Below, piece after piece: positions 48,763 to 60,672 of a stretch of 64,000 bases of DNA. The translations under genes and the position numbers were made by a program. Source of the stretch: Pyrus communis (taxonomy: Eukaryota > Streptophyta > Magnoliopsida > Rosales > Rosaceae). Position 1 is the stretch's first letter, and every line of letters begins with the position of its first letter. The DNA is taken from assembly GCF_963583255.1 (NCBI RefSeq), contig NC_084815.1:6929724-6993723 (forward strand), given 5' to 3'. Below the pieces are notes generated by a model. That model had not been told where the DNA came from. It saw only the letters and a program-made list of their open reading frames with translations, and did not search any database.

Positions 48763-49270
48763 TCTCTCCCAAAGCCTGGCAAACGGGTCGTGTCTGTGTT
48801 TGTGTCGTTTTTGTGTAACACTTGTTATCTTAACGGGTTGTGTCGTGTCACACCTATTATCTTAACAGGCCCTCAACAGGTCAGGTCACTTTACCCAACG
48901 ACCCGTTATGACCTGTTAAAAAATTATATTTTTTTCTTAAATTTGCACATACCACATAGTGCCACATAAATATTACTTCAAAACATTAAAACACATTTGT
49001 CGTTTAAGTACTACATCTACACTCGAAAATAAAAGCCTAATAAAAAAAACATCCATACACTACTAGTCTATTACAAAATATTAAATGTGCAAGGATATGC
49101 AAAATGAAAGAATTTTTGTTTTCATGGTTATGAAGTCTTTCTCAAAAGTTTAAACCTTGCCAATGGAACTCAAAGTTTGCATGTTATTCCTTTTACAAAA
49201 TCCTCAATTTTCATCGATTATCATGGGGAAATTGTATTGGAACTTTGGCTTGATCATCATGGGGAAATTT

Positions 49271-50026
49271 TTCGTTTATAATCGTCGAAAAGTTTTGTCC
49301 CATTTCTTAATCTCTAAATGTTTGTTTTTTGCAATTTTTGGTGTATGCGATCTCGAAGCATATACAAACAAGTTTGACGGTTGGATCGTTGAAATTAGTT
49401 TCGTAGAATGTGTATCCCATCAAAACGATAGATTCACTAACACTTGGAGTTTATTTATATTTTCATTAAGTATAACATAAGATTTTGTGGCATCCACTTG
49501 TGTAAATATTTTAAATTGAAGATCAAACTCATTCATTGTATTCATATAGGGTGAAGGAGTGTAACTGTAAGAAAACATCAAAATTGGAGTTAAAATACCC
49601 ATTAAATCATGATTTTTCGTTTATAACCGTCGAAAAATTTTGTCCCATTACTTGATATCTGAATGTTTTTATTTTTTTTTTCTTTTTTGTTTGTGATTTT
49701 TGGCTTATGTGATCTCGAAGTGTATACAAACAAGTTTGACGGTTGGATCGTTGAAATTAGTTTTGTAGAATATGTATCCCATCAAAACGATAGATTTATT
49801 AACACTTAGAGTTTATTTATACTTTCATTAAGTATAACATAAGATTTTGTGGTATCCACTTGTGTAAATATTTTAAATTGAAGATCAAACTCATTCATTG
49901 TATTCATATAAGGTCAAGGAGTATAACTGTAAGAAAACATCAAAATCGGAGTTAAAATACCCGTTAAATCATGATTTTTTGTTTATAACCATTGAAAAAT
50001 TTTGTCCCATTACTTGATATCTGAAT

Positions 50027-50066
<40 letters not shown>

Positions 50067-50500
50067 TGATTTTTGACGTATGTGATCTCGAAGTGTATAC
50101 AAACAAATTTGACGGTTGGATCGTTGAAATTAGTTTCATAGAATGCGTATCCCATCAAAACGATATATTCATTAACACTTAGAGTTTATTTATACTTTCA
50201 TTAAGTATAACATAAGATTTTGTGGTATCCACTTGTGTAAATATTTTAAATTGAAGATCGAATTCATTCATTGTATTCATATAGGGTGAAGGAGTGTAGC
50301 TGTAAAAAATCATCAAAATTGGAGTTAAAATAACCTTTATATCGTGATTTTTCGTTTATAACTGTCAAAATTTTTTATCCCGTTACTTGATCTTTGAATG
50401 TTTGTTTTTTGCGATTTTTGGCGTATGCGATCTCGAAGCATATACAAACGAGTTTGACGGTTCAATCGTTGAAATTAGTTTCGTAGAATTCATATCCCAT
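49271..50500. repeat. Tandem array, about 360-bp unit, 3.5 copies
   Basis: The anchor atcccatcaaaacgat or a close variant recurs near 49415, 49775 and 50149, with a partial copy near 50495. The anchor cgtttataa recurs near 49273, 49618, 49979 and 50353. Units differ by small indels, mostly in a T run that reaches over 30 bases in the third unit (about 50030-50065). Confidence 0.88.
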
Positions 50501-50654
50501 CAAGTTCCATGGTACATATATATTTACTGTATATATAAATTTACTAAGTAGATTTAAATTTATTTATTTTGTACGTATAAGTTTATAACACTTGAAAAAT
50601 TAAATGGTATGTATATTTAAGCCAATCCAATGGTGACCAATTTTTAAAATTTAA

Positions 50655-50659
<5 letters not shown>

Positions 50660-50690
<31 letters not shown>
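50660..50690. repeat. (TA)n microsatellite
   Basis: About 30 bases of TA inside the hAT element. Confidence 0.9.
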
Positions 50691-50696
<6 letters not shown>

Positions 50697-51179
50697 TATA
50701 GTTTTTAGCAGTATAGAATTGTTAAATTAATATATATAATTATTATAGTATTTTTTTAGGCTTAATAAATTATAAAATTAATATTTTGCTTATCGTGTAT
50801 CGTGTTACTCACGTGTATACCCAAACCAACCCATTATTTTAACAGGTGTTTATCGGGTTATCTGATAACGACCTGATTTTGTTATCGTGTCAACCCGAAC
50901 ACTTACTAATTTCGTGTCGTGTCGTGTTGGGTTATCGGATCGTGTCAGGAATTGCCAGGTCTATCTCTCCCTCTCACAGGTGCATTCTCCCTTTCTCTCT
51001 CCCTTGCAACCCACGCCGTGCATCCCTCCGTCTGTCACCGTCTGTCAATCTAGCCGCCGTCCTCCATTCAGGAAGAGCCAAAGGTGATCAAAATGGTATT
51101 TATTCAAATCCCTCTCATCACTCCTCATCAAATCCTTATTCAAAAGGTAACTCCCAAAATTTCCTATTTAATTTAGGAT

Positions 51180-51505
51180 TAATTGCCATGTTAATTGCAA
51201 GATATTGTTTCACATAGTATCTTGTAATTATTCACCCAATTACACCACATATGGCTGGCCACTATTTTCTAATTAGGGCTAGCCACTCCCCTATAAATAG
51301 CCCTATTATCCCACTAAAATCTTAAGCCATTTGCCACTCACAAACTCCTAAACACATTCTTTTCAGAATTCTAACTTTGGCATCAGAGTTTCTTTGGCCA
51401 AAGCCCTCCCCGTTCATTGTGGGCGCAAAAGGTTTTTGGCCTTAATCTTAAGTGTTATTATTTTGCAGGTGCATTTTTGTAAGATGACAGAAATTTGCAT
51501 CCACA
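51180..51505 (+). repeat. 5' LTR of Tat element
   Basis: Contains a TATA box (tataaata, about 51294-51301) and ends tttgcatccaca. Its start is placed only roughly. Confidence 0.65.
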
Positions 51506-52950
51506 AATTGTTCTTTCATTGAGAGTCTGATTCACACGCTCGAAGAAGACTCTCGTATTCAAAGTTTCTCATTTCTCGTTCATTCGTGAATTTATCGTAC
51601 GTTCTTATTCCTACAATGACGGGAAATTCAGAAATCGCAACGAACAAAACTTCCTACGTTCAAGGATTTAGATAAAGTGATAGAGATCGAGGCATAGCCC
51701 ACCACGACGGTCAGCGAGGCTCAATGCGGCAGCAACTTTGCCACCACGGAGCCACACCACCATGGCAGCTATGGGAACTACTGTGGTAGTGGGCCAGCTT
51801 TATGGCAGCAAGCCCATTGTGAGTAGGGAGCAATGAGGCAACAAGCCCAGGCCCACACCATTTTGCAATAGCAGGCTTAAGTGCCAGAGGCAGCCCAAGC
51901 AGCTGCCTCAGCAACGCATGCCCAAGCTATGCAAGCTTCCGCTCAGCGCATGGCCCAATCCATCCAAACCCAAGCAGCTACATCAGATGGAGCAACCGAG
52001 CACTTGTGGGCCTAAGGCTAGTGTGTGCCCAGAGTGCTTTAAAGTCAAGCCTAGACCTAGCGCACATGCGCACCGCATGCTGGGCAACCCATGCACGTGG
52101 CCCAATCCATTTTCATGGCCCACCTAACATCCTAACTGGTCCAAGACTAGTTTAACCATTTTAGCTTCAGATTTCTGGACCAACGATTAAATCGACGGTA
52201 TTTTTACCCTATTGCTCTGCATATTTGACATATCCCAACTCAAATCTCGCGCTAAGAGTCCATTACTCAAGGAGACATATACCGTTCAAGCTCTTCTAAC
52301 CCAAATAGTGAACCATACTTGTCTCAACAAGTCCTAAAGTTGACAAGTACCATTGCGTAGTAGGCGATCTTGGTGAATCAGCTCTTGCAGAGCACCGATA
52401 TACAGTTTGCCCCAGACGAGGTGTTCAAAAGCAAAGGCAGACGATGAACCTCTACAGTAGGATCTTGGCAAGCAGCCCCTCAACCAACACGAACTGAGCA
52501 TTTTGGTAGTGTACACTCTTGATTGGGCCCCCGAGATAGTGCATACTCTCGGTTAGGGTCCCTTCGTCTTAGTGCGTGGAGGAGCATGCACTCTTGGTTA
52601 GACCCACAGATGAGCATACATTCACGGTTAGGGTCACACTATGATCAACATAAGCAACCTTCCAGGAGAAGTGTTCATTCGCAGCTAGGCCCCTCAAGGA
52701 GCATCATCCACCTCAAATCGGAGTAGGCAGCATGACATATGAAGAGAAGCAGTTACTTAATTCGCCTCAAGTTCAACCGGTAGCTTACGAGTAATCTGCT
52801 CGTTTGCTAGGGAAGTACCGCATGCACCGCAGCCCCGACATAAACAAGCCGAGCATAGAGAAGAGCAGCCTAGACCAGCAGGTCATGATCGGGGGTAGCC
52901 GAAAGCTTTGCTACCCCTGCAAAGGCAAATTCAAGAAGAAGTAGAGATTC
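51506..52950 (+). other. Leader and N-terminal gag region of Tat element
   Basis: Contains many stops. Around 52523-52726 one frame has a degenerate peptide repeat of the form S-x-H-S-R-L-G (SAYSRLGS, SMHSWLDP, SIHSRLGS, SVHSQLGP). There is no other recognisable domain. Confidence 0.5.
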
Positions 52951-52959
52951 TCATGACCA

Positions 52960-53670
52960 AACGATTACGCGACTTCCAACACAATGAGGTTATAAACAAG
53001 GCATTTCGACGGGACATGACCAACATAAGAATGCCACATTTCACGGATGAGATCGAGTAGGCAGAGTCACCACGCAAGTTCAACTTGCCACATTTTACAT
53101 TCTTCAGAGGAGATGGAGACTTGAAGAGGCACCTAAAACACTACTGAATCGTAATGATCCTTTATCGGAACACTGATGCTCTCAAATGCAAAATATTCAC
53201 CACCACTTTACAAGGCGAGGCACAAGATTGGTTCCACATCCTATCGCCACAATCCATTCGGAGTTTCGATAAGCTTTCTTTGGTTTTTCACCAAAGGGTA
53301 TTTATCCTATCACTCGATCAAGAAGAAGTTTGATTATTTGTTCAATGTCAAGAAGAACCCAAAGGACTCCCAGCTACAATGACTCGATAATCGGTTGCAA
53401 TGACTTGATAGCTAGTGCAGTCTTCCAAAAAGGACTTCCAGCTGACCACCTATTATTTAGAGAATTAATCATGAAAGAAGATATAACTTTAGCATATTCA
53501 TTCACTCTGGTAGTGAAGCATGCACTTTGGGACGAGGCTCAGGGAGTAGACAAGGCACCCGAGCAACCACAAAATGAATCGGTAGTAGTGAAAAAAAAAA
53601 AAGGACGAGAAGCAGTACAATATCAAAAGCAGGCAAAAGGCCAAGTGCAGGGACCGATCCCCAACTAAAC
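52960..53670 (+). pseudogene. gag remnant of Tat element
   Basis: Frames give KFNLPHFTFFRGDGD, TDALKCKIFTTTLQGEAQDWF and QSIRSFDKLSLVF (to about 53290). Then FNVKKNPKDS and LIASAVFQKGLPADHLLF follow in other frames, typical of plant gypsy capsid proteins. At least two frameshifts and several stops are present. The tail is basic with an A run at 53590-53601. Confidence 0.75.
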
Positions 53671-54089
53671 GAGGCCCAACGCCGAATACTTATTCTAAGT
53701 TCTCGATCTCAATCCACCAAATCATCTGCGACATCAAGAGAAAACCATGGTTTAAGCTGCACAAGTAATCAAGGGAAGATACATATACGTTGGACTACAC
53801 TAAGTACTAGGCATTCCATCGAGGTCCTAGGCACATAACCGACGACTGTTACACTTGGAGGAACTCCTAGAGAAGCTGGTGAAAGAAGGCACGGTCGACA
53901 GATACTTAGACAAGCCAGCTGCACATCCTAGAAGAAACACAGACGCTGACAAAGAGCCGCCAACCAACACAATTTGGATTAATGACATATTTGCCGAATC
54001 TGAGCACTTGGGGGCCACTAACAACTCCAAGAAGAGGAAAATCCAGCAAACTCTATTAGTCTCACATGTCCAGACCTAGACCCTTCGTT

Positions 54090-55400
54090 GGCTTCCTACA
54101 CAACGACGCACTGGTGATATATATCAACTAGCCCATTCTATAGTCGACAGAATGATGGTTGATAATGGAAGTGCAATCAAAATTTTTTAGCTCTCAGTAA
54201 TTCATTCTCGTCTGAAGACATTACACTGGACCACATTGCCGCTGCCTAGTGCCTTCCGATAACCTAAAGGTTCTAAGTTCAATCCACGAAGGCATTTGTG
54301 GAAATCACTTCAGATCATGATCCTTAGCACATAAGACTCTTAACGCAAGCTACTATTGGCTTATTATGCATCAACATGCTAAAGAGTTAGTACAAAAGTA
54401 CGATCGCTGATATCGGCTTGTAGGGTTTGGGGACCGTTGCCAATGTTACAAGTCTATACCAGCACTGCTTTCCAGCAAACTACATTCGTAAATGAGTTCT
54501 TAGTCGTTAATGCAGTGGGTAATCGACCTGGTAGGGCCAATGTCGCCTGCTTGCGGGGTGGGGGGGGGGGGGCAGAGGCATAATGATCATGGCAACTGAC
54601 TACTTCACCAAGTCGGTAGAAGCAGAGCCCATGATAACCAATGCACATAGAGCATTTCATATGGAGGAATATCATTTGTCGATTTGGCATCCCTCAGTCC
54701 ATTATCACAACCAACGGACTCTAATTCATAGGCAAAGATTTGGCAATTTTCTTTTAGCAATATGTCATCAAGCAGCATATGTCCACGTCGAGGTATCCCC
54801 AAAGCAATAGGTAAGCCGATGCATCCAACAAAATGATTCTCGATTGCCTCAAGAAATCCCTCTCTAACAATAAGGGAAAATGGCCAGACGAACTTTCATG
54901 ATATCTACAGGTGTATCGCACAACCAAATGATGAGCAACCAGTGAGACTCCTTTCTCTTTGGCATTTGGTTCAGAAGTAATCATTCCTCCCTATGTCATT
55001 ATGTCAAGTATCAACATTCTACTACCAAGTATCGAGCATAACAGAAATGAGATAACCATAAATCTAAATCTAGCAAAGAAAGAAGGCGAAAATGTCATCA
55101 CTCACATCGCAGCCTACCACCAGCAGCTCCTTTCCAGCTACAATAAAAGGGCAAAGATTCGGCAATTTCAACTCGAAGATCTAGTATAAGAAAAGCATTC
55201 ATCACTTCCCACATAGAAGGCTCTAAAAAATGGATCCCATCTGGGAAGGTTCGTACAAGATCAAGAGAGTTGGCGGCAAAGGTAGGTACACCCTCACCAC
55301 CATGAATGACAAAGAGATCGAAAAGCAGTGGAATGCCTACAATCTGAGGAAGTACATGCGTGACCTCCCACTACACCAAAGCACAAAGACTCAAGTAGCT
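54090..55400 (+). pseudogene. Protease and integrase remnants, reverse transcriptase missing
   Basis: Protease-like MMVDNGSAIKIF lies near 54155. About 100 bases further the frames already match the integrase finger (AYYWL and AKELVQKY near 54340-54400). Then MIMATDYFTKSVEAEPM (near 54580), and the C-terminal LAFGSEVIIPP, RAKIRQFQLEDLV and KIKRVGGKGRYTL (54955-55300), closing EKQWNAYNLRKY. The DDE core is broken by frameshifts and a 14-base G run near 54560. Reverse transcriptase and RNase H are absent, so a deletion of about 2 kb is inferred. Confidence 0.8.
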
Positions 55401-55469
55401 CGGTGGGCACCACCTTGCAAGCCGTGGATTATCCAGTTGTTATGCATTTCCTACCTTACATCTTAGTTT

Positions 55470-56629
55470 CTGTTTGTTTCGCATGTTTTTCAATGATGAA
55501 TTCAGAAGTTATTCACAACTTGGCTCGGCTGCATACTTACAATCATTCCTGCACTTCAAATGAATATTGCACCCTTTTTAGAACTTATTGCAGAAATTGC
55601 ACCCCCAGGGGACCAACCATGCTTTCTAGTGTGAAAGGGTAAACCAATTCCTCGACACCTATATAGGTCTGCTTTTCGATGCGAGAGGATAAACTATACA
55701 CTCTGAATATCTAGACGTGGATGAGTTGGGCTGCCCTGGTGTACCTAATTGCATGATGGCTTGCATTGGGATTACTAAAAGTAACCATAATGGTTTTTTT
55801 CAAGGTTTAGCTAACTGAAGGATTTTTGGTGTTTGGCCTAATTCGCGGGGAACTGGGCCTTAGAGATAGAGGAGGCACATTACGCAGTACGCCCACTGGA
55901 TGGCTGCCCTGGAATCCTAAAGTTGCTACCGAGTGCACAAAGGTAGCCTACGATTTCCAAAAGACTACCTACAACTTGCCATTTGAGTAGTAAGCCAAGC
56001 TAAACTTATACAACCGCACATTTTTGTGAAATGTTAAACAGTTAGCATGCATATACGAAGCTATATCCATTACCGACATGCTACATAGTCAATAAGCTTT
56101 ACCTTTGCCAAGCGCGGAATACTCGTTTAGATCTACACTAATTCCTAAAGCGTTATGATACTTGTTATACAACCCATGAAATTGGTTACATAAAGAGTAA
56201 GGAGTTTTCTCGGACCTTTACCTACGAAATTCCATACAACCACATATACTTTTAATACGAAAGGTTAGCGAATTTCATGTCCCAGAAATCTTTTTTATGT
56301 TGTGATGTAGGCCACACAATTCAAAGGATTGAAGAAAGTGAAAGTTAACAACCAAGTGGTCACGCGGACTCGTTTGCTTTTGTAAGTAAGGCGTCCGGCT
56401 GCCGACCCTATAGCTAACAACTTTGCAAAAGTTCTACACCAAAACTTATGGCTGCATGAACTATATAGGCCTGTCTGCTCATAAAAAAGTAGCACGCATG
56501 TCGTTAGTCTAAAAGTCAAAGGTTAGGCGTAAACAAAAGAAGCGAAGATGAAGAAAAGCGAAGGAAGCAAGTTTATTAAATTTTCTAGCAAAATTGATAA
56601 ATTAATAGCAAAGGCCGATGTAGTTCAAG
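55470..56629. other. Spacer after pol in Tat element
   Basis: Non-coding as far as I can see, between integrase and the antisense frames. Confidence 0.5.
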
Positions 56630-59025
56630 CAAAGCAAAAAACAACAAGATAAACAAAGAAAATCTGAAAGGCTACCTAAAAGACTACTTTTCAGCAGCTT
56701 GGACATCCCACGACTATCCGGTTGCCATACCTTCAGCACCCGCCACACTCTCAGCAGCAACATTATCCAGCATTTCACCCTTGGCTGCCCCAGCCTAGGT
56801 ATCAATGGTAGCCTCAAAAGTAAAGGCAAGCAAATTTTCCGGAGAAACAAAAGAGGTCTCGAACTCTTTCCCAGCAAACTCAAAATCGAACGGCCTACCA
56901 AAGAGATGATTTATGTAACCCAGTTTATAGAAATGTGCCTAACTTTGAACAAGCGAAGCCTCGAGTCCAACCTTCTCACCCTTCAGTTGCTCGTTCTCCT
57001 CGACTAGACCAACGCGAACGCGCTGTAGCCCATTCACTTCATTCTTTAGATTTTTGTTGATCTTCAGTGCACTTTGGAGTTCCAACACTTAGGGTTTAAG
57101 CCTATTGACGATCTTCTGGAAGTGGATCACTTGATTATAAGCAGCAGTCAACTCTTCATCCTTTGAGTAAGCAATAAAATGGTGCTCAGAAGCGGCATGT
57201 TCAAGATCTTAAATCTGAGGTATGTAACAACCAATCTCATTCTTTAAACTTTCATACTTAACTTGGATCACATCAAGCCTAGTCTTCAAGTCAACAATCT
57301 TCTGGCAAGCGGTCTCAAGCTGTAGAGAAGTGGGAATAGAGATATTGGACCCCTTGGTAGCCTTTTGTTATCCTATTGGCCAACGAGCATAGACTCGACT
57401 GCCAGAATCATGTTTTTCAGTATCATAGCAAGCAAAGCAGTTCTCCTATATTGGGTCGTATGCTTCACAAAGGAACTTGGGAAAACAACCCTTTAGCGCC
57501 ATTAATAAGCTTGGCACACACATCCATGTCTTTAAGCAGATCTAGCCTAAAAAACGCACAAATCTCAGCAAACTCTCCAGAAACAGGCTTGGTGGATTTC
57601 TCACAACTGCCCACATAAACAATTTCCTCTTTCTTAGCAAGCAAACCAGTCTCAGCAGCAAGAGGAATAGGCCGTGGAGCCACTTTAGCACCAGAGTCCA
57701 CTTTATCACTCTTCATGGTAGCAAGCCTCTCCAAAGGTGAACCAGACTTAGCCCCCAACAGATGTCTTGGCGTAGACTTTGCCACTGGGGGAGTGACGAA
57801 ACCTCTACACTGAGCAAACCTATCAGTAATCGTACTAGCTATCTTCGACAGGGCAAATGTCACAAGCTCAGATCTAGCAGCCTCATATTTTTTCCCTTGG
57901 AAGAAGTCAAGTCAATCACAAGCCTTTCGACAACATGCGGACCGTCACGAGCAACGGATAAGGTCTTTGGTTTTTTCTCAGCCAACATCTCTTAAGTAGG
58001 CGGGGAAGATCTACCCTTTCCATCTTCATTCATAGCAGACTCTATGATAGCGATTAAATGAGCCAATGCATCCACCTTGATTCCTTTTATCTCCTCTCTT
58101 GGGGGTAGCCCACTTTTCACCCGGTGAAGAGGATTAAGCAGCCAATGCCATTCACGGTATTGAGTAGGGATATCTAAAACAGCATGTACCTTCATCATAT
58201 CTAGAGAAGTCTTACAAGTTAAGCCAAATTTCAAATCAACATAAGCAAAGAATGACAATCAACAAATCCGAGAGCAGCTCAGCAAAAGCACAAAACAGTC
58301 TACTTACCGATGATGAAAATCATCGGAACACGCAACTTAGGGGAAGAATCAAACTCCTACTCTCCACTTATCTCCAAAGTCTCATTGGTATCTCCCTTAC
58401 TCGAATGATCGAAGAGCCTATGGTGGGATCGCAGCTGCTCAACTCCATCAATGTGGCCTATGTCAAAGAAGTACCAAAATTCGTTGATAGTTAGATCCAT
58501 GTTAAAGAATTGGCTTAGGTTGAGGAATCCCACCATCACATAGATCGCATTTGGAGAACATTGAGCGGGGGCACACTTCATGGAGCAAAGCACTTCTTGG
58601 AAGAAACACGGCATGGTAAAAGTAAATCCTAACGCAGCATGTGAAACTTGATAGCTCTTTGAGGCCTAATACATGGCTCATAGCTGCTCCTCTCCTTGAC
58701 ACGCTTCACACACACCCCCAACGGAATAACGTGCATGTATGCTTCAAGGAAATTCTTTGAACAAGTCATCAGAACTAATTTTGAAGTGAGCAACCTTAAA
58801 GTAGCCTACTTTACTCAAAGACCTGCCTTGACGATACAACTGTGGCACATCATTGTCATGCTTGTGGCTTGAAGAAATTCTACAAAGATACAAGGAAGAA
58901 TTGTTAGATGGCTGCACAAAAATTATAAATAAAAAAAAAGTGCAACATGCCCCACGGCCCAAAGACAGCAGCCAAGGGAGCCCAGCCCGTGCTGGATCCC
59001 ATTTCTCTTTCTTAGCCCAATCCAA
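56630..59025 (-). pseudogene. Antisense ORF of Tat element, decayed
   Basis: Minus-strand frames run from about 59025 to 56630. 59025-58744 includes HDNDVPQLYRQGRS; 58258-57992 includes YREWHWLLNPLHRVKSGLPP; 57863-57465 is the longest clean piece (ESTITDR-like SKIASTITDRFAQCRG onward). 57300-56950 gives heptad-rich text (KIVDLKTRLDVIQVKYESL, ALKINKNLKNEVNGL) suggesting a coiled coil. Function is unknown in the family. Many stops show it is not intact. Confidence 0.6.
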
Positions 59026-59189
59026 TTAGAAGGGGAACTGGCCCCTCAGTGCCTTCCTTTCTCTCATTTCTTACATGGGCCAGCCCAAAAGCAATAAGAA
59101 GCGCACCTTGTTTCTCTTACATACACGAGCCCAAGACTAGTGCCATAACGCTCTAGTCCTGGCCCAAGCTAGGTCGGCCAATATTGTTT

Positions 59190-59417
59190 CAATTAAAAGT
59201 TAAGCCATTTGCTACCGATAAACTCCTAAACACATTCTTTTCAGAATTTTAACCTTGGCATCGGAGATTCTTTAGCCAAAGCAACCCCCCCCCCCCCAAA
59301 AAAAAAAAAAAATTCATCGTGGGCGCATGAGACTTTTGGCCTTAATCTTAGGTGTTATTATTTAATTTGTAGGTGCATTTTCGTCAAAGGAGAAGATGGT
59401 GGAAATTTGCATCCACA
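59190..59417 (+). repeat. 3' LTR of Tat element, internally deleted
   Basis: Matches 51325-51505 well (ccatttgc..aaactcctaaacac, and so on). It lacks about 110 bp present in the 5' LTR after atattgtttca. A C run followed by an A run (59286-59314) is private to this copy. Confidence 0.7.
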
Positions 59418-59424
59418 ATTAGGG

Positions 59425-59760
59425 TTAGAAGTAGGCACAGATTAAATTAGGGATAGGGGAATTTTCTAATTTAGGGGAATGGTATATAATTAGGGTTAAT
59501 TGTATAATTAAGGCTTAATTGAAATTAGGGGTAGTTTTTAATTAGGGGGAATTTAATTAGAGAAAGTAATTAATTTAGAGGAATGGTATATAATTAGGGT
59601 AATCTTATAATTAGGGCTTAATTGAAATTAGGGCTAATTTGTAATTAGAAGTAGTTTTTAATTAGGGGTAATTTAATTAGAGAATGTAATTTGGGGGATT
59701 AGGGTTAGGGGTAGGTACGGATTAGATTAGGGTTAAGGGAATGTTGTATAATTAAATTAT
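59425..59760. repeat. Degenerate AATTAGGG-type short repeats
   Basis: The words attaggg, aattagggttaa and cttaattgaaattaggg recur many times at irregular spacing. It is an old minisatellite-like stretch, in the 5' part of the second CACTA-type remnant. Confidence 0.6.
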
Positions 59761-60125
59761 AGCTATATAATTAAAATTAGATTTAGTTTAATTTTCTAAA
59801 TAATAGTTAGAGCATTTATATTTTTAAATTAATACTTCTGGTTTTAATTACAATTAGACAAATTGTGGAAATTATAAATTTCGGTTTTAACTGTTATTCT
59901 TACTTATCAAATTAAGGTTAGGGAGGTTTTTAGTGGCCGGATTAGGTTAAGGTTCTAGGAGAATAGGTTACGGTTCTAGTGGATTAATTTCAATTTGTAC
60001 AAAATAGTTATATAATGTTATTTTGTAATTACACATTTAGTTTTAAATTTGTTTACCTACACGATTTAATTAATTTTTAAATTATTAATTTTAGTTTTAA
60101 TTTTATTTCTGTTTTAATTTTGTAG

Positions 60126-60633
60126 ATGTCTCGCCTTATATTTACCTGGAGGGCTGCGAGCAGTGGGTCCTCCGCACCTCCTCCACCACCTCCTACTGCG
60201 AGGAGTGCTCCAGTGACAGTGGACCCTCATATGGCTGCGTCAGGAGGACCTGCCGTGGCACGGGCATCGGCACAGGCATCATGAACGTCTTCGGTGACGC
60301 TTTTGCCTAGGGCTCGTCGTACTCACCAGTACGCCTGGACTCCTGACATGACATCCGCATCTGACGCCACCCGCCCAGGTAAAATAACAAAATCCATTTA
60401 ATTTAGTTAATTCAAATGTAGTTATTTGCTACTTTAACAAAAAAAAAAAAAATGGAGAAGAAAAATTTAAACCTAGCTAAATGACTACTTAAATATATTT
60501 ACAAAACTTGCAGGTAGCCCTTTACCACAGTGGTGGAAAGGTGTTGTGCCCTTGCATGACGGTGTGGGTTCGAACCCCATTGGTGACTAATATAACATTT
60601 AACATTTAACTTACTCCGCTATCGTTTCGCTCA

Positions 60634-60672
<39 letters not shown>

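Larger units (their letters stand above)
48771..50963. mobile_element. Non-autonomous hAT element with internal tandem array
   Basis: Ends are AAAGCCTGGCAA and, in reverse complement of the right end, TAGACCTGGCAA (9 of 12 match). An 8-bp duplication TCTCTCCC flanks it at 48763-48770 and 50964-50971. Subterminal regions share CGTGTC and CGGGT motifs. There is no transposase. Most of the interior is a roughly 360-bp tandem repeat. Confidence 0.82.
51180..59417 (+). mobile_element. Tat-lineage Ty3/gypsy element, deletion derivative with antisense ORF
   Basis: A 5' LTR ending at 51505 and a 3' LTR ending at 59417 share cctaaacacattcttttcag, ggccttaatctta and tttgcatccaca. Between them are decayed gag, protease and integrase parts on the plus strand. 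A long set of antisense frames follows (about 56630-59025). Reverse transcriptase and RNase H are missing. Extra antisense ORFs between pol and the 3' LTR are known in the Tat lineage (for example Grande of maize). The 5' LTR start is uncertain, and no target duplication was found. Confidence 0.8.

Noticed and set aside
49271..50500. CRISPR-like or satellite array
   Set aside because: The roughly 360-bp units are directly adjacent without spacers and lie inside a bounded hAT element.
57465..57863. Stand-alone plant gene on the minus strand
   Set aside because: It sits between integrase and the 3' LTR of a Tat-type element and joins other decayed antisense frames, so it belongs to the element.
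59425..59760. TTAGGG-rich text suggesting an interstitial telomere
   Set aside because: Units are AATTAGGG or GGTTAGGG at irregular spacing, not a regular TTTAGGG array.
60512..60600. tRNA gene
   Set aside because: The A and B boxes are present, but there is no cloverleaf and the flanking 14-bp duplications and A/TA tail show a SINE.
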